The notes beneath the pieces are model-generated. The model was not told the DNA's origin. It worked only from the letters and a program-made list of their open reading frames with translations, and made no database searches. A stretch of 64,000 nucleotides of DNA from Mesostigma viride (Eukaryota; Streptophyta; Mesostigmatophyceae; Mesostigmatales; Mesostigmataceae): NCBI GenBank assembly GCA_009746045.1, contig RPFO01000034.1, positions 3,384,681-3,448,680 of the forward strand. The letters run 5' to 3'. A program made the position numbers and the translations under genes. Of this stretch, positions 45,701 through 57,658 are shown piece by piece (position 1 is the first letter of the stretch; every line of letters starts with the position of its first letter).

Positions 45701-48700
45701 CATCTTTGCCATGTAGTCGTAGGCGACGCGTGGTCTTCTGAAACGCTATGGAAACCCGGCGACCGCCATCAGATATTTCTAGAATCTACGGATACCAACA
45801 GTATGTATGAGTCATTAATTAAATTTGCATTAGTAATTAAATTGGTGGGTTACTTACCAAGTCCTCATCCGAAATTAGCACCATGGTGCGGTTGGTGATG
45901 CCGGCCGTGTTATAGCCCCACTGGACGGACCAGCCGCCGTCAAGGCCTGCCATGCCCATCATGGTGGCCACACACGCGGCAGGGGCGGCTGGGAACGCCA
46001 CCTTGTATGTGATTGTGGCGCCCAGGATGCTGTTGCTGACACCCGCCACAACCGGACCCGTCTTGAATATCTCGGCTTCGGCCCCGTTGAAAAACATGTG
46101 GGCGTCCTGGCGGTGGTGGGCAGGGGTGGGGGTGGGGAGGCCGTTGAGTGTGTGGGTTTGCGTCCCGGATGTTATGGTGCTGCCGAGAGAGATACTCACC
46201 ATGTGATAGAATGCAAAGCAGATTTCAACCTCGTCCTTCAATGCGCTGACCACGGGTAGGTATTTTGACTGCTCATAACATTCTGCTTGGATACTGCTAA
46301 CAAATGGTTGGGTTTGTTGCAATTACATGAAAGCAACAGTGGTGAGCACGGCAGACTAGCGGGGCAAAAGGTGAATGCCACTATGACAAATAGCCACAAC
46401 TACAACTATAGAACTATATAACTATGGTACGCGATCGAGTGGGAGGTGACCCTAATTAAGCCTGGTACGGGTGGGGCCACATGACCATGCATGCCATCAT
46501 TGCAACCCATGCAAGGTGGGCGACGGGGTAGGGAGGTTAGTGCTGCAGGAATCGTTCCGCCAAGACCTTGAGACTTTCTAGGGAGGGAGGCACAGGAAGG
46601 ATGCCTGAGGATCAATTCGGATGAACATGTTAATTGGATTTTCTCTAAGGAACAAATCGTACTATGGGAGGAATCCAAGAGGGGAGAAAATTCCTGTAGA
46701 CAGGACCAACGTTAAAGAAGGTAGTTCTGGGACGCGAGCGGCGGATTCTCCAGCACGGGGGGTGGAATGGGGGGTCTGCACAAGCGTCATCCCAAGCGCC
46801 GCGCTCACGCGCTATGCACCAGAAGCAGCGGCGTGCCCCCACCCGCACCTTAGACATGCTCACCTGTTTCTGCGCGATGATGTATCCCAGCATCTCCGTG
46901 ACGCGCACCCGGTCGGGGTCTTCCCCCACGTGCATGCCCGTCCACACGTCCGTCGGCGTGGGTGGCAGTATCGCGGTCGAGCCCCGGCTGAAGAACTGCA
47001 CAAACCTTATGTTGTTCTCCGTCATCACCTGATGGTGGGTGAGGGGAAGGGGCGGGAGGGGGGGAAGAGAAGGGGCGGGAAGAAAGGGGGATGAGGGAAG
47101 GGCAAAAGATACGATGCGAGGAGCAAGAGAGAGGGAAACACGGGGATGGAAGAAAGATATGTAGGGAGAGGAGACAGAAGCAGAAACAGGTTTGGTGAGC
47201 TGTTGCCAAGTCCTTGGTAGTACCCCAGTTCGTGGCACTACATACGTTTCCAGTACGAGACTGCATGTCGCCATCTCACACATATCAGCTCACCACCTCC
47301 TACTGAATCCTATGCCCCCTGCCCCCTAGCAAAAAGTACGCTGTCACTGCGTACCAACCCCCCTATGTCACTCGTCCACCTGGCCAGCAAATGCCCTGTG
47401 CCGGCGGACGGCAGCACCGGCCTGGTCCCCTTCCTCCCGAGCCGTCCCGAAAAGACCTTAAACCCATTCACTCCCAAGAATCACCAGCCTGTATTGAAAC
47501 AATTAGTGGACTGGGCCATCATGAATGAATGGCAAGGCAGGACCGAATAAGAAAACGATTCAGCCCGTACAGCATGCCCCAATCAAAAGAGAAAAATCGG
47601 TGGGTGGTCGGGAGCAGGAACCAACCTAGACAACAAACTACATTTTGCTATATTCCCCTTCGGCCAAGCAGGACAGCCGTTGACAATTGTCACTCAATCT
47701 CTGTGGTACATCACACTGGCGTCACAAATCTCCCTACAAAATACATGACCTTTGAACTATAACTATTCCTACTCCTAGTTCGAAAGCCCCCGAGGGCTTG
47801 CCATGCAAAGTGCTTTTGTCACAATATGTGGCCCACTGACAAGTGGCGACTGTCACGTCACTAACATGTGACGCCCGGTTTTCAGCAATGTCGTACATTC
47901 AGTACCAAAGCCTAACATTAGTGATGCGTGGCCTGACCAAGGGCAGCCGGCCCACGATTTCTCATATTCAATTTTTGACACGTCTAACGCCTTCCATCTG
48001 CGGTGCTGGCGGGACTTCAGGAACCAGGGAATCCGGCCCCTGTAAAGAATGAGCCTTGAGCGGGCGTAACGCCCTCGGTGCTGACCAAGTCCAAGTCCTC
48101 CCCCTGTCAACAGCAGGTCGTCCTCGCAAAGCCTAGGCGGACGGCATGACCCACCTGCCCCAACACCAGAATGTCGGTGTAGTCGCTCCAGAGCAGCGTG
48201 CGCTTGTCGCCCACAAAGACGTTCTTGTAGTCCGCAAACGCCGTCTCGTAGCGCACGGCTTCCATCTTAAGGCTGCCCACCTGCCACCGGCCAGCCTCCA
48301 TCACGATGTAGTGGACTGTGTCGTTGACCACCGCCGCGGTGCCACCTGGCGCCGTCAGGTGAAGCTGGAACGAGGAGGAGGTGGCATTGCGCACGCGCAC
48401 AACGGTGGGCTGGAAGTTGTTCTTCTGGAAGAGGCTGGTCACCACGACCGGGTTGGTGTACCGCTTCCTGCATCGCACGAGAAAAAGAATTAGGCAGGAA
48501 AGGGGGTTGGGAAGAGAGAAAGGAAAGGGGTGGAAGGGAGGGAGAGAGGGAGGGGTAGAGAGGGGGGGGGGGGCATGGGGGAGGGAGGGGAAATGCAAAA
48601 AGTCATATGACAGTTGCAGGCAAACCGGGGTGGAGCGAGGTCATGCACCCCTGGGTTCAGCCCTCCATTCCGAAACTTCTTGTGCGCTCATGCATTCATC

Positions 48701-51700
48701 GACAAGCACGGGCTTTCGAATTGGGTTGGTGCGTAGCACGTGCACCGGTCTTTATGTGGGTGGGCAACTTGACTCCAATGAGGACGATAATGCCCGGCTG
48801 CGTATCTGCATGTGTCAGCAAGAAAGATTTCCTGCAGGCACACACATGCATGCTGCCCGCCTCCAGACCCACCCCAGCACTAGCGTCTGCTGGCCAGTCT
48901 AGTAGGCATTTCCGTCCCTTACCGACAAATGCCTGCCCTGACGAGAACTGTCCTGCTCATGCTGTCTAAGAAAACCACAAACACGAAGCACGCCGGCCTT
49001 GCCTTTATCCAAATGCTGACTCAACCCAACATCCCCGCGTCCTTCGTTCCCTTCCACCACTCCATCCCTGCTCACCTCCTTGGCTCCAAACGAGTAAGTT
49101 CCCTCCCCCCCCTTCCACAAACCCATCTCCATTTCCATAATTCCTCAATCCCCTTCTTCCTCCCCTTCACCTTCTCCTCCCCTCCTTCCCCTTCTCCCCA
49201 TTCTCCTCACCCCTTTCCACCCCTTCAGGTCCACACCCCCGGCTCACCGCAGGTTCACGGTCACATGCGTGGCCCCCACGACGACCGTGCCGACCTCAAA
49301 GCGCACGACCGATGCGCACGTGTCCGTGTTCTCCTGGCAGTCCGACGGGGAGCAAGGGGCCGTGCCGACCACGCAGGTGCCGTTGACGCACGTCTCCGCC
49401 CCGTCGCAGAACAGGCCATTGTCGCAGTTGCTGCATGGGGGCAACGAGGGAGGAGCAGGGGAGGGAGGGAGGGGAGGATCCATTCGCGATGCGCCATGAG
49501 ACATGCAGGGGCACCGAAGCTCACGCCAGCCACAATAAAGGCCATAAAGCTCAAGCCTTACGAGCCAGGAAGCTGAAGAAATGTGTCACTGAGTAAATCC
49601 GGGCACAGGGACAGCAGGGACGATGGCCCCAGCCACTACTACCTGTGGGGCAAGAGTACTCTGCCCATGGAGCTAGAGCGCTGGCTCAACTGCTACCCCT
49701 AGGTCATGTGTGCAGAAGGGCGGGTGTGCAGGATAACGGCTACACCACGTGCACAGGTTATTTCACTGTGTGCGGTGGGCGCGTGCAGCGAAACGGACAC
49801 ATTGATCGTCCGCGATGTGCGTGCGGGATGACGGCTACCTTAAGTGCGAGGCGCCAGCATCACTCACCGGTTCTCCAGGCACTGCACACATCGGTCCAGG
49901 TTCTCATCACAGAAAGAGGATCCGCTGCACGGCAACGGGCCCATCTGGCAAAGCTTGATGGCAGTGTTGCACGTCTCCAGCCCTGAAAGACACAAAGAGG
50001 AAGGGCATGGGAGGCGAGAGGAGGATGCGTCGAACAATAAGGTTGTGCCACGTGGGGTGGGCAGTGGGTGGGGCAATTGTCAACTTGTGTGCGTATGTGG
50101 CAGTGTTGCTACACCTGCAACCTTCAACCAGAACTACAGCACGTCGCATTAGAGCAAAACCGATGATGTCGCCCGCATGACTTCCGGGCTATAGGCGGCA
50201 AAAGCTCTTGGCAGATTTGGAGGCCAACATGGGGTGGCGGGATATGAGCAAGCAGATAGCTGGGCGGGGAACGGCCCTGCCCAGTCTTCTCAAGCCATGG
50301 GCAGTCTTCTCAAGCGATGGGCAGTCTTCTCAAGCGATGGGCAGTCTTCTCAAGCGATGGGCAGTCTTCTCAAGCCATGCGCAGTCTTCTCAAGCCATGG
50401 GAAGTCATCTCAAGCGATGGGCAGTCTTCTCAAGCCATGGGCAGTCTTCTCAAGCATGGGCAGTCTTCTCAAGCCATGCGCAGTCTTCTCAAGCCATGGG
50501 CAGTCTTCTCAAGCGATGGGCAGTCTTCTCAAGCCATGGGAAGTCATCTCAAGCGATGGGCAGTCTTCTCAAGCCATGGGCAGTCTTCTCAAGCCATGGG
50601 CAAACCTGCATCAGCCAAGGGGCACCTATTCTCAGCCAACGTTACCAGGGCCATGCTAGCACCGAGATTCCAAACAGAGAAATTTCTGGTACCATACTGG
50701 ATTCGAACACAGGACCGCTCGCACGATCTCGCGACTACAGAAGTCCCCTGATCCAAAGGCATCCGACACAGCACCCGCGAACGCTGGGATACACAGACAG
50801 CAAGTACAACGCACAAGCGCACCCAGACAAAGCACAAAAGCACAAAGAGACCCCATGACATGGCAACAAGCACGCATGACGACAGAAAAAATAATCCCTG
50901 ACATGACCTGGCTTGGATGAGCCTGAGAGCGGAGCAAGGGGCTCTGATAAGCTCCACGTGCCGCGCCAGCACGGAACAGCCTGCCAGCGGCCAACGGGAT
51001 CCAAACCAGACCTAACAAACTAGCCACCTCACCAAACTAGTAACTTTACCACGCTAGAACGCTTTTTGTGCTAAGAAGCAAGGAGTCATGAGGGGCAGTG
51101 GAGCAGGCAAGGGTTACGTCAGCCCCCGCTTGGCCATCGAACCCATGGTACAGGCCCGCTTGGCCTTGGCACCCACCGTTGCAGAACTGGTTGTCGTTGC
51201 ACTCAGCATCCGTCGCCGCGGGGCACTCGGTGGTCAGCAGGTCCACCGCTGCCTTGACGTCGATCAGCCCGTATCCCGACACCTCGTTGTAGACCGGCTG
51301 GTAGATGGGGGATGCCGTCGAGGCCAGCGTGTTGTACAGCTGGCAGCCGCGAGCCGGGCAGTTGGGGGCGCACCGGGGGCAGAGAGCGGCAGGCATGGGG
51401 GTGGGTGGCGGAGAGCGCGTGTCAGCTTAGTAGAGTGCAGTGACGAATGGGCCACATGCAGTTCCCACGCTACGGCAAGACACGCACGAGACAGATGGGA
51501 AACTTGCATTTGGCACACACAAGAAATTGGTTGACTGGGCGCACACTGCGGCAGGACATGGTGACGTATGTCGGCAGAAACACGCGCCATCACCTCATCC
51601 ACAGCGAAACACAGGCTATGGACTGCTGATAAGTATGCATATAGAAGTGTCTGTCAGCAAACACACCCGGTTTCTTGTATCCCACCTCATCCACCGTAGA

Positions 51701-54700
51701 GACGCCAAGACACACGCTCTCTTCCATTCCACCTCATCCACACCGAAACACAGGTCATGATCTGCTGATAGATACGAGCACATATATAGATATATCTGCC
51801 AGCAAACAGACGCCGTCTTCCGTCTCACCTCATCCACCGTGAGACGTGGGTTGACCTGCCACACGACGGCGGCGGCAGCCGCGGCGTGCGGGGACGCGGC
51901 GCTCGTTCCGTAGAAGCGGGGCCAAGGGAGGCCGGAGCCGAAGAAGGACGTGACGCATCCATCGGGGGCGGCGAAGCGGGGCTGCTGGCGGTTGCTGCGG
52001 AGACGAGATGGCAATCGACGAGGAGAACGAGGGATGGAAGGGAGCAAGGGTGATTAGGCCGGAGGGGAACATGGCCAAGTCGGCCGTTGTGCCAAGGAGA
52101 GCAAGGGCGAATAGGCCTGAGGGGAGAGCGAACATGGGCGGTTGGGCCAGAGGGGGATGTGCGTGCATGGGTTTAGCAGACAGTCCATGGACTTGTGCCT
52201 CCCATTGTGCCCCCCACAGAAAAGGTGAAGCACGTTAGTAGTTAAACACCATTAATTCCCAACACAAACTAGTGCTGCAGTCCGAGGCGAGAGAGGGACG
52301 CGTGACAGCCTACGCAAACAACTGCGGCCACGACCGCAATCCAGACACAAGCAGGCGATCCTTTGGTAGTGAGCAGCCGCCTTTGTCTGCCTCATCAGAA
52401 GGAGAGTACGCAAAGACCCAGGCATCGACATCAGCTGCGCTACACTCCGGCAACCATCATGCATGTGACGGGAACGGCCCAAGCCACAAACGTATTTTCA
52501 GGTGACAACATCAACCCATCGGTTTTGCATTGTCGATCCAACTCACATCGGCGTCGCCAGGCGCGTGCCGTCGGTCGCGAACAAGATGGGCGTGTTGCCC
52601 ACCGAGGAGAAGGCCTCCATCTCAGCGGGTGTCTTACCAAAGGGGGGCGTCTTGGAGTAGAGTGCCGCGCCCACCCCCACCCCCCCCGCTGAGTTGGCGT
52701 GGCCGGTGCACGTGCTGCTGTCGGTGGCCCACTCCATCACCTTGATCTGGTAGTTGTAGCCCACCCACTTGATGACCGTCGGGCGTGGCCCCGCGTAGTG
52801 CTCGATGGTGATGTTATAGCGACCGCCGGTCGCGTAGTTCACCGAGGAGCTCGTGGGCAGGCAGAGGTACTCAAACGGGTCATTGTTCACGTTCACGGAG
52901 ACCCCTTGCGCCACGAGCGCGCCTGTGTAGAAGTTGTAGGCGTAAATGTCCAGGTCAGTGGCCGCACCACCGCGCTGGGTGACCGATTTCCTGCGAGAGG
53001 GACGGAGGTGTAGGGAAAGGGGTGTTGGAGAGAAGGACCCACGGAAAGCGTGGGAGAAGTCACATCAGCAGTCACTCAAATGGCCAAATGAAGAAAGGAC
53101 CACAAGGAGGGAAAATGGACACAGACAACTAGTAACCACATAGGCGGCCCGAGGCTCTGGGGCATTCATACATTGGAATGGGCAAACAGCAACGTTTTAC
53201 TTCGTCTCCCCCAAATTGCCATTGAACTTTCCTGCATATCACGAATCCCCTGCATTAGAAAAGAGGGCATGGATATGATCTTGGAGGCATTTGAAAATTT
53301 GAAAGACTGTAGGCCACACACATGTGTGCTATAGCAACGTCACCCCATCATCTCGCAACGTGCACGAATGTGCACCAAACTGCGCTTCCGTCCGTGCACT
53401 TGTCTACCAAGCATTGTACCAACCAAGTGCATTACCGCCGAGGTGTGTGCAGCATGCAATGGCAGCTATTGGCGCTGCCCCAGCCCTAGGCACCATGCGG
53501 AGGAGTGGTACGTTGCTCCTTGCTTACAACACACTCCCAAAAGACAAGCCATAGAGAACGAGTGACGACTAACAAGAAATACCATCGAGGCTCAACTGCA
53601 ACCGCTACACTCTCCCCCTCCAAGTCCTTCCACCCCCCCCCGCCCCCCTCCCCCTCCTACCCCTATCCCCACCAGGAGCGCATACACGCACCAGCCAGCA
53701 CAAGGCGCAGCGGCAACACCAGCAATACCAACAGGAAAGTTGCAAACACCCACCCGATGTCATACCGATGCCGCATGAGGCAGCAAAACGGTGGGAACAA
53801 AGACAACGAGAAGGAAACATGCATCATATGGAAAACAACAACTTTGTTACAACATTGTCCCAATCCAACCCCACACCCACCAGGGGTCGTCCCACTGCAG
53901 CACAAGGCAGCCCCCGCTGGGGAACTGCATGTACATGCTGGTGGCCACGCCATCGCCCGGGTCATAGTCATGCAGCTCGCCGTGCTCCTTGAACGACCCC
54001 GACGGACGGTACGGCGCCGAGTAGGACAGGCGCGCGAGGTTGCCCGCCGACGAAAAGTAGGCCACGCCCAGGCTGTGCACAAAGGTGACCGCCTGCGCGA
54101 TGGGGCCGTCCATGAAGAAGGGCTCGCTCCTGTGTTGGGTGGGATACCACAGCACGGGGGGAGAGCAAGACGGAGGGAGAGTGATGAGCAAGTAACACAC
54201 GTGTTTGCCTCTGCGGTGCATGGCACGGCAGAGAAACATTTAGCTCGAGTGGGTAAGAAAGGGGGACGGCTCGCCGTGATAGACGCCGACAATGATGAGA
54301 AGGCCCACAACTTCTGGAAATGTGACGCCAGCGTGAGCGCGAAGAAACACGGTAATTTTCACGTGCGGGGGTGTGACAACCTGTTGGAGAAAAGGACTTG
54401 TGTAAGCCAGAGTGAGGGGGTAGGAACCACAGGGACTAGGGAGGAAAGGGATGCCAGCACTAGGGAGTGAGCAAGAAACACGAGGTGAGCAGGCGTCATC
54501 ACAAGCGTGTTACCGACCACAAGGATGCAGCAGACTGCCAGCACAAGGGAGTGGGCACAAAGCTTGACCACGCGATCTGCCGGGCTGGAACATGATGCCA
54601 AGGCAAACAGGACTGCAAAAAACCTCAAGGGCGGTGAATGCCCGGGTACTGCCCCTTCGACACTGGACACAGATTGCCGACCCCTAGCGCACACTACACG

Positions 54701-56622
54701 GCACTAGCGCGCCCCGCTAATGCTCCAACTGGCCAGGCCATGTCGCACGCGGGTCGAGGAGGCATTGAGGCAGAGGCACCGCGATGACCGCAAATGATAC
54801 ATGCCACATGCCACATGGCAGCACACGCACGCCCCCGCCCCCACCCCCGCCCCGCCCCCGCCCCTGCCCCAGCCTATATAGTATATAGTATTAGTATGTA
54901 ATCACACATCTTCTCCATCCCACACCTAACTCACACCCTCTGCCCAGAAACCCCTTGTCGGCTCTCGAGCCACCGCACGCCTTCAAACGCTGCCACGCGG
55001 TACACATCCCGCACGCCGTTCCCACGTACCAGCAAGGCCGAGTCGCGTACCTAGATCTTACGGGTAGAAAAAGCACACCTGTTTACTATGACCCAATGCG
55101 CAGCAGCAACGGCTACCCTTTACGCACAAGTAGCTGAGGCACAGGCACGGCAGCGATGGCTACCCTTTACGCACAAGTAGCTGAGGCACAAGCATGGCAG
55201 CGATGGCTACCCTTTACACAAGTAGCTGAGGCACACAAGCACGGCAGCGATGGCTACCCCACACAAGTAGCTGAGGCACAAGCACGGCAGCGATGGCTAC
55301 CACACACAAGTAGCTGAGGCACAGGCACGGCAGCGATGGCTACCCCACACAAGTAGCTGAGGCACAAGCACGACAGCGATGGCTACCCCACACAAGTAGC
55401 TGAGGCACAAGCACGACAGCGATGGCTACCCTTTACGCACAAGTAGCTGAGGCACAGGCACGGCAGCCATGGCTACCCCACACAAATAGCTGAGGCACAA
55501 GCACGGCAGCGATGGCTACCCTTTACGCACAAGTAGCTGAGGCACAGGCACGGCAGCATGGATTACCCCATCATGGAGGAAGCTTGAGTGCCATGGACAG
55601 AAAACAACTACTTTAGTGACTACAATCACATGTTGTGCTATATGCCGTCAAGAATGGCACAGCACGTACAGGTAGCTGACGTCGTCGCAGATGACCTTGC
55701 AGCCGGCCACCTGCGCAAGCTTCTTGATCGCGTTCGCCATGCCCACTTCGCCCACAAACGCCGTGTGGAACGCGAGGCTGACACCTGGTGCCGCGTCGTA
55801 GATCAGCTGCATCATCGCGCGGCCCTCGTCGGTCTGCGTGGTCGCCGAGTCCTGGAGCACCATCGTGTCCAGTGGTAGCTCGCCGTTCAGGAAGTCGGCC
55901 GCCGCGTCCGGCTCAGACGGGTCCTTGGGCGCCATGTCAAACGAGTCCGAGAGGACACCAACGCGTATGCCAGCACCGTTGAACCCGTACAGGGACCGGA
56001 CGACATCCGTGCGCATCGCCTTGCCGCCCTCGGCCACCGCGACCGCGTTCGTCATGGCCAGAGACGGACGAATGCTCTCGAGATTCGAGAGGCCGGACAG
56101 GAGGGGGACGGTGACCAGGGGCACGAAACACGAGACCGAGAGGCCGGCGCGGGAGACATCCCGGGCGCCCAACGCGATCAGCTCGGCCTCTAGGTTCGCG
56201 CCAGGGTCGGTTTCCCCGGAGGGTTCCCCTATCGCGACGGCATACACACGAACCTCGGCAGCCTCGTTGGATCGGCCAGAACCAGGGGGGTGCCTTACAG
56301 CGCCTTTAACGATCGGGTCGCTCACAGGAATGGCCGGCGCCTCCTCCTTATCTTGAAGCAGCTTGCGGGAGGCCTGGTCCAAGCTTCCCGCGTCCGTTGT
56401 CGCATTCAGTACAATGTATTGACGGTGGTAGTCATACAGATAGGGATGCACCTTTGCATCCACCTCCTTAGGACGCCATGGGGCGAACACCTCACGTCCG
56501 GTACCGTCAGACGCCGTTCCTACCCGCCGATCCACGCCCGCACGCGTGATGGGGGGGGGCGAGCCAGCGGCGAGAATGACAAGCTCGCATACCAGCAAAA
56601 GGATTATCCCCCGGAGAGCCAT
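36678..56622 (-). CDS. Secreted subtilase/S53-like protease with Cys-rich repeats
   Basis: Twenty minus-strand exons: 56622-55670, 54129-53881, 52990-52547, 51994-51829, 51339-51177, 49982-49868, 49430-49248, 48467-48155, 47028-46864, 46106-45858, 45156-45036, 44257-44036, 42602-42387, 41653-41424, 41135-41020, 40104-39757, 39298-39228, 38658-38510, 37900-37692 and 37269-36678; 5274 bases, 1757 aa. Residues 1-20 form a signal peptide. The protease domain spans about 215-640: GIRVGVLSDSFD (Asp 226), TDEGRAMMQ (Glu 266), VICDDVSY, GVAYFSSAGN and YGTSAASPHAAAAAA (Ser 580). There is no HGTHVAG motif; Glu occupies the region of the His, as in S53-like subtilases known mainly from bacteria. Then come CxxDxxCxxGxFCxG-type repeats (about 645-755 and 1015-1460) and two related beta domains (about 758-1000 and 1491-1757) sharing a VRVRNAT/VRMRDVT...DTVHYIV/DTVHFLV pattern reminiscent of H-type lectin-like modules. 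Likely extracellular or wall-acting; the substrate is unknown. Many introns carry splice-site duplications. Confidence 0.93.
40797..41020 (-). repeat. Repeated 5' splice-site copies, protease intron 15
   Basis: The authentic junction is GACTGCAG|GTATGC (boundary 41020). Copies on the minus strand are CCGTAG|GTACGC (40976), GCTGCAG|GTAAGC (40822) and GCTGCAG|GTACGC (40797), with a decayed one near 40865. The copies share CAGCATG/CAGCATAC downstream, which marks them as one family of duplications. Confidence 0.75.
41836..42015. repeat. TAGGATATTG minisatellite in protease intron 13
   Basis: Irregular tandem copies of TAGGATATTG and TAGGATAG/TAGGCTACTG (roughly 8-18-bp periodicity), unrelated to the nearby splice sites. 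Confidence 0.9.
42320..42395 (-). repeat. 34-bp duplication of the 5' splice site, protease intron 13
   Basis: On the minus strand CTGCGCTG|GTATGGCCC (true boundary 42387) is followed 34 bases later by CTGCGCTG|GTACGGCCC (42353), each followed by TGTTGTTTGGTAGTC. The two copies are nearly identical. Confidence 0.9.
42900..43609. other. Distal part of protease intron 12
   Basis: Intronic sequence without coding signal or a repeat family I recognise. Short AGCGCGCTCC words recur (about 42948 and 43510), suggesting old debris. Confidence 0.3.
43610..43660 (-). mobile_element. About 30-bp tail-only insertion with target duplication
   Basis: TGCTGTTTTGG lies on both sides (43610-43620 and 43650-43660) of a 29-31-bp insert. 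On the minus strand the insert reads CAGTCACGTGCTTATT followed by ATTAATTAAT, close to the insert at 4372-4403. It is inside protease intron 12. Confidence 0.8.
43817..44036 (-). repeat. Repeated 5' splice-site copies, protease intron 12
   Basis: The true junction is TTCTGCAACG|GTAAGC (44036). Minus-strand copies are GTTGCAACG|GTGAGG (43949), TGTGCAATG|GTGAGG (43926) and GAAATG|GTGAGG (43823). The 27-base segment ATTGAATGCGACCGTAATGA is also doubled (about 43964-44010). Confidence 0.7.
44600..45036 (-). repeat. Decayed copies of exon 11 end, protease intron 11
   Basis: The end of exon 11 (GGCGTCTTCTGCAACG|GTGAGG, boundary 45036) recurs on the minus strand as TTCTGCAACC|ATGAGG (about 44934), GGTGTATTCTGTAACG|GC (about 44880), GGTGTCTTCTGTTTTG (about 44765) and GGCATCTTCTGTAGCG (about 44655). 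The last sits in a short frame reading CFDGIFCSDESCSSALVCD, like the Cys-rich coding repeats, but it runs into a stop and has no donor. I read these as relics of serial duplication. Confidence 0.65.
45236..45275 (-). repeat. Copy of exon-11 start and acceptor, protease intron 10
   Basis: On the minus strand CACGCAGCTGTTTGGCACGG then AGCGCACG lies about 105 bases upstream, in the transcribed direction, of the true acceptor region GTGCAG|CTGTTTGACACGGAGC (45156). About 25 of 29 positions match. It is a duplicated 3' splice site with the first exon bases. Confidence 0.7.
47029..48154. other. Protease intron 8
   Basis: About 1.1 kb of intron. Purine-rich near the exon 9 end (47037-47160 on the plus strand); otherwise I see no repeat or coding signal. 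Confidence 0.4.
50283..50605. repeat. 20-bp minisatellite (about 16 copies), protease intron 5
   Basis: Units of CAGTCTTCTCAAGCCATGGG with GCGATGGG and CCATGCG variants, several arranged in a higher-order order. Head-to-tail without spacers. Confidence 0.95.
50690..50770 (-). other. tRNA-like stretch (possible SINE head)
   Basis: The minus strand reads TGGATCAGGGGACTTCTGTA, then GCGAGATCGTGCGAGCGG, then TCCTGTGTTCGAATCCAGTA. The TGTTCGAATCC part differs at one position from the box B consensus GGTTCGANTCC, and an anticodon-stem-like GGACTTCTGTAGTC precedes it. The T-stem does not pair well, so a functional tRNA is unlikely; a tRNA-derived SINE head is possible. The 39-bp repeat at 12788-13062 has a related core. 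Confidence 0.3.
51580..51835 (-). repeat. Decayed copies of exon 4 end, protease intron 4
   Basis: The true junction is ACGGTGGATGAG|GTGAGA (boundary 51829). Minus-strand copies are GTGTGGATGAG|GTGGAA (51733), ACGGTGGATGAG|GTGGGA (51686) and GCTGTGGATGAG|GTGATG (51594). Flanking words (CTGCTGATAGATACG / CTGCTGATAAGTATG on the plus strand, and GTCAGCAAAC/CCAGCAAAC) recur in step, showing a higher-order unit of about 140 bases. Confidence 0.8.
54836..54882. repeat. CCCCGCC tract in protease intron 1
   Basis: About 45 bases of CCCCGCC/CCCCCACC units; the complementary strand could form a G-quadruplex. Confidence 0.85.
55085..55565. repeat. 43-47-bp minisatellite in protease intron 1
   Basis: About ten units of CACAAGTAGCTGAGGCACAA then GCACGGCAGCGATGGCTACC, alternating with or without a TTTACG insert. 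On the minus strand each contains TCAGCTACTT|GTGCGT or GTGTGG, resembling the exon 1 donor TCAGCTACCT|GTACGT (boundary 55670), so it may be another splice-junction-derived array. That link is weaker than in the other introns. Confidence 0.9.
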
Positions 56623-57658
56623 GGAGTTTCAGCTAAATAAAAGCAGAGTCGAGGATCTGAGCAGGCGCCAGGAACAACTAAATTACCCACGGACATGCAC
56701 CGCTGTCTTACAATTATTTACCCTGTTAACCTATCCCCATGTGCAATGCATGACATAGCAGCATAACGTGATCTAAAGTAGCAGCTATATTTTTTCCATA
56801 AAGAACCGGGCAGTTGTTGTGATTCTAAGCGGTGTAAACTACGGAGGTTGCCAAATCGATCCAGGCAAGAAAACCAGTACGCCTCCACCAGTCACCACTT
56901 CACCAGTCCGAAGTCCACGATCAGCCCTGCCACAATTGTAATGGTGACCATAATATACGCCTGCGCCAAACCAAGAGTATATCGGAGTTCAGAAGCCGTC
57001 CGTTCATGCAGGGCATACGGCCCAACAAATCTCGAGATTCGGTCACAGCTCGCGAGAAAATCATGCTGACACTACAGGGGTCACTATAGCCTAACCAGCC
57101 TGTAGTGCATTTTCTCCCGTCGTCGACAGTCCCTGGGAAGTGCCGGAGGACCAGCCGGTTGCCAAACACTGTGGGCTGACTTTCTGTGGGGCTCCGGCCG
57201 CTCCGCCGACGAAAGTTACAACGCACGTGACTTGATCACATGTGTCAGGTCATACACAAACTGTAATAATTACCCACAAATTACGGAAGGCAGTGAGGCG
57301 CGTGCGGCCGGTAAACACCGGGTGTCCAGTCAGCACAATCATCCAGCCCGTAAACACCGGATATCCAATCGGACATTCGGCCTGCGGTCCAGAATATGCG
57401 GCGCTTCAGCATCTGATCATCTGATTCACCTCGTCGTCCATCCTTTTTGGCTGACATTTAATATATCTGGCACTATTCAGCGATATTAAGTTGCTTGAAT
57501 GGGAAAGATCCTATGACGTCGGCAAGATACCGTTGACCATTGGACACTTCTGGTTAGATATTTCAAGTGATTGCCTGTTGTTGTTGTTGATTCCCACGCC
57601 GCTCATGGGCAGCAGAGATTTGGAGACGAAAGTGATTGCCTGAGATCAGCTGGGCGTA
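56623..57658. other. Start of the divergent intergenic region
   Basis: The protease gene begins at 56622 going left and the kinase lies to the right, so promoters are expected here. A 101-codon minus-strand frame at 56921-57226 has no recognisable content. The phrase GGTAAACACCGGGTGTCCAG is echoed about 40 bases later as CGTAAACACCGGATATCCAA near 57350. Confidence 0.35.

Noticed and set aside
50283..50605. Array of 20-bp repeats considered as a CRISPR
   Set aside because: Units are head-to-tail with no spacers, and the locus is an intron of a eukaryotic gene.
50690..50770. Possible functional tRNA gene
   Set aside because: Box B is near-consensus, but the T-stem and acceptor stem do not pair; kept only as a tRNA-like stretch.
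55838..56356. 172-codon plus-strand ORF
   Set aside because: Antisense of the protease domain exon.
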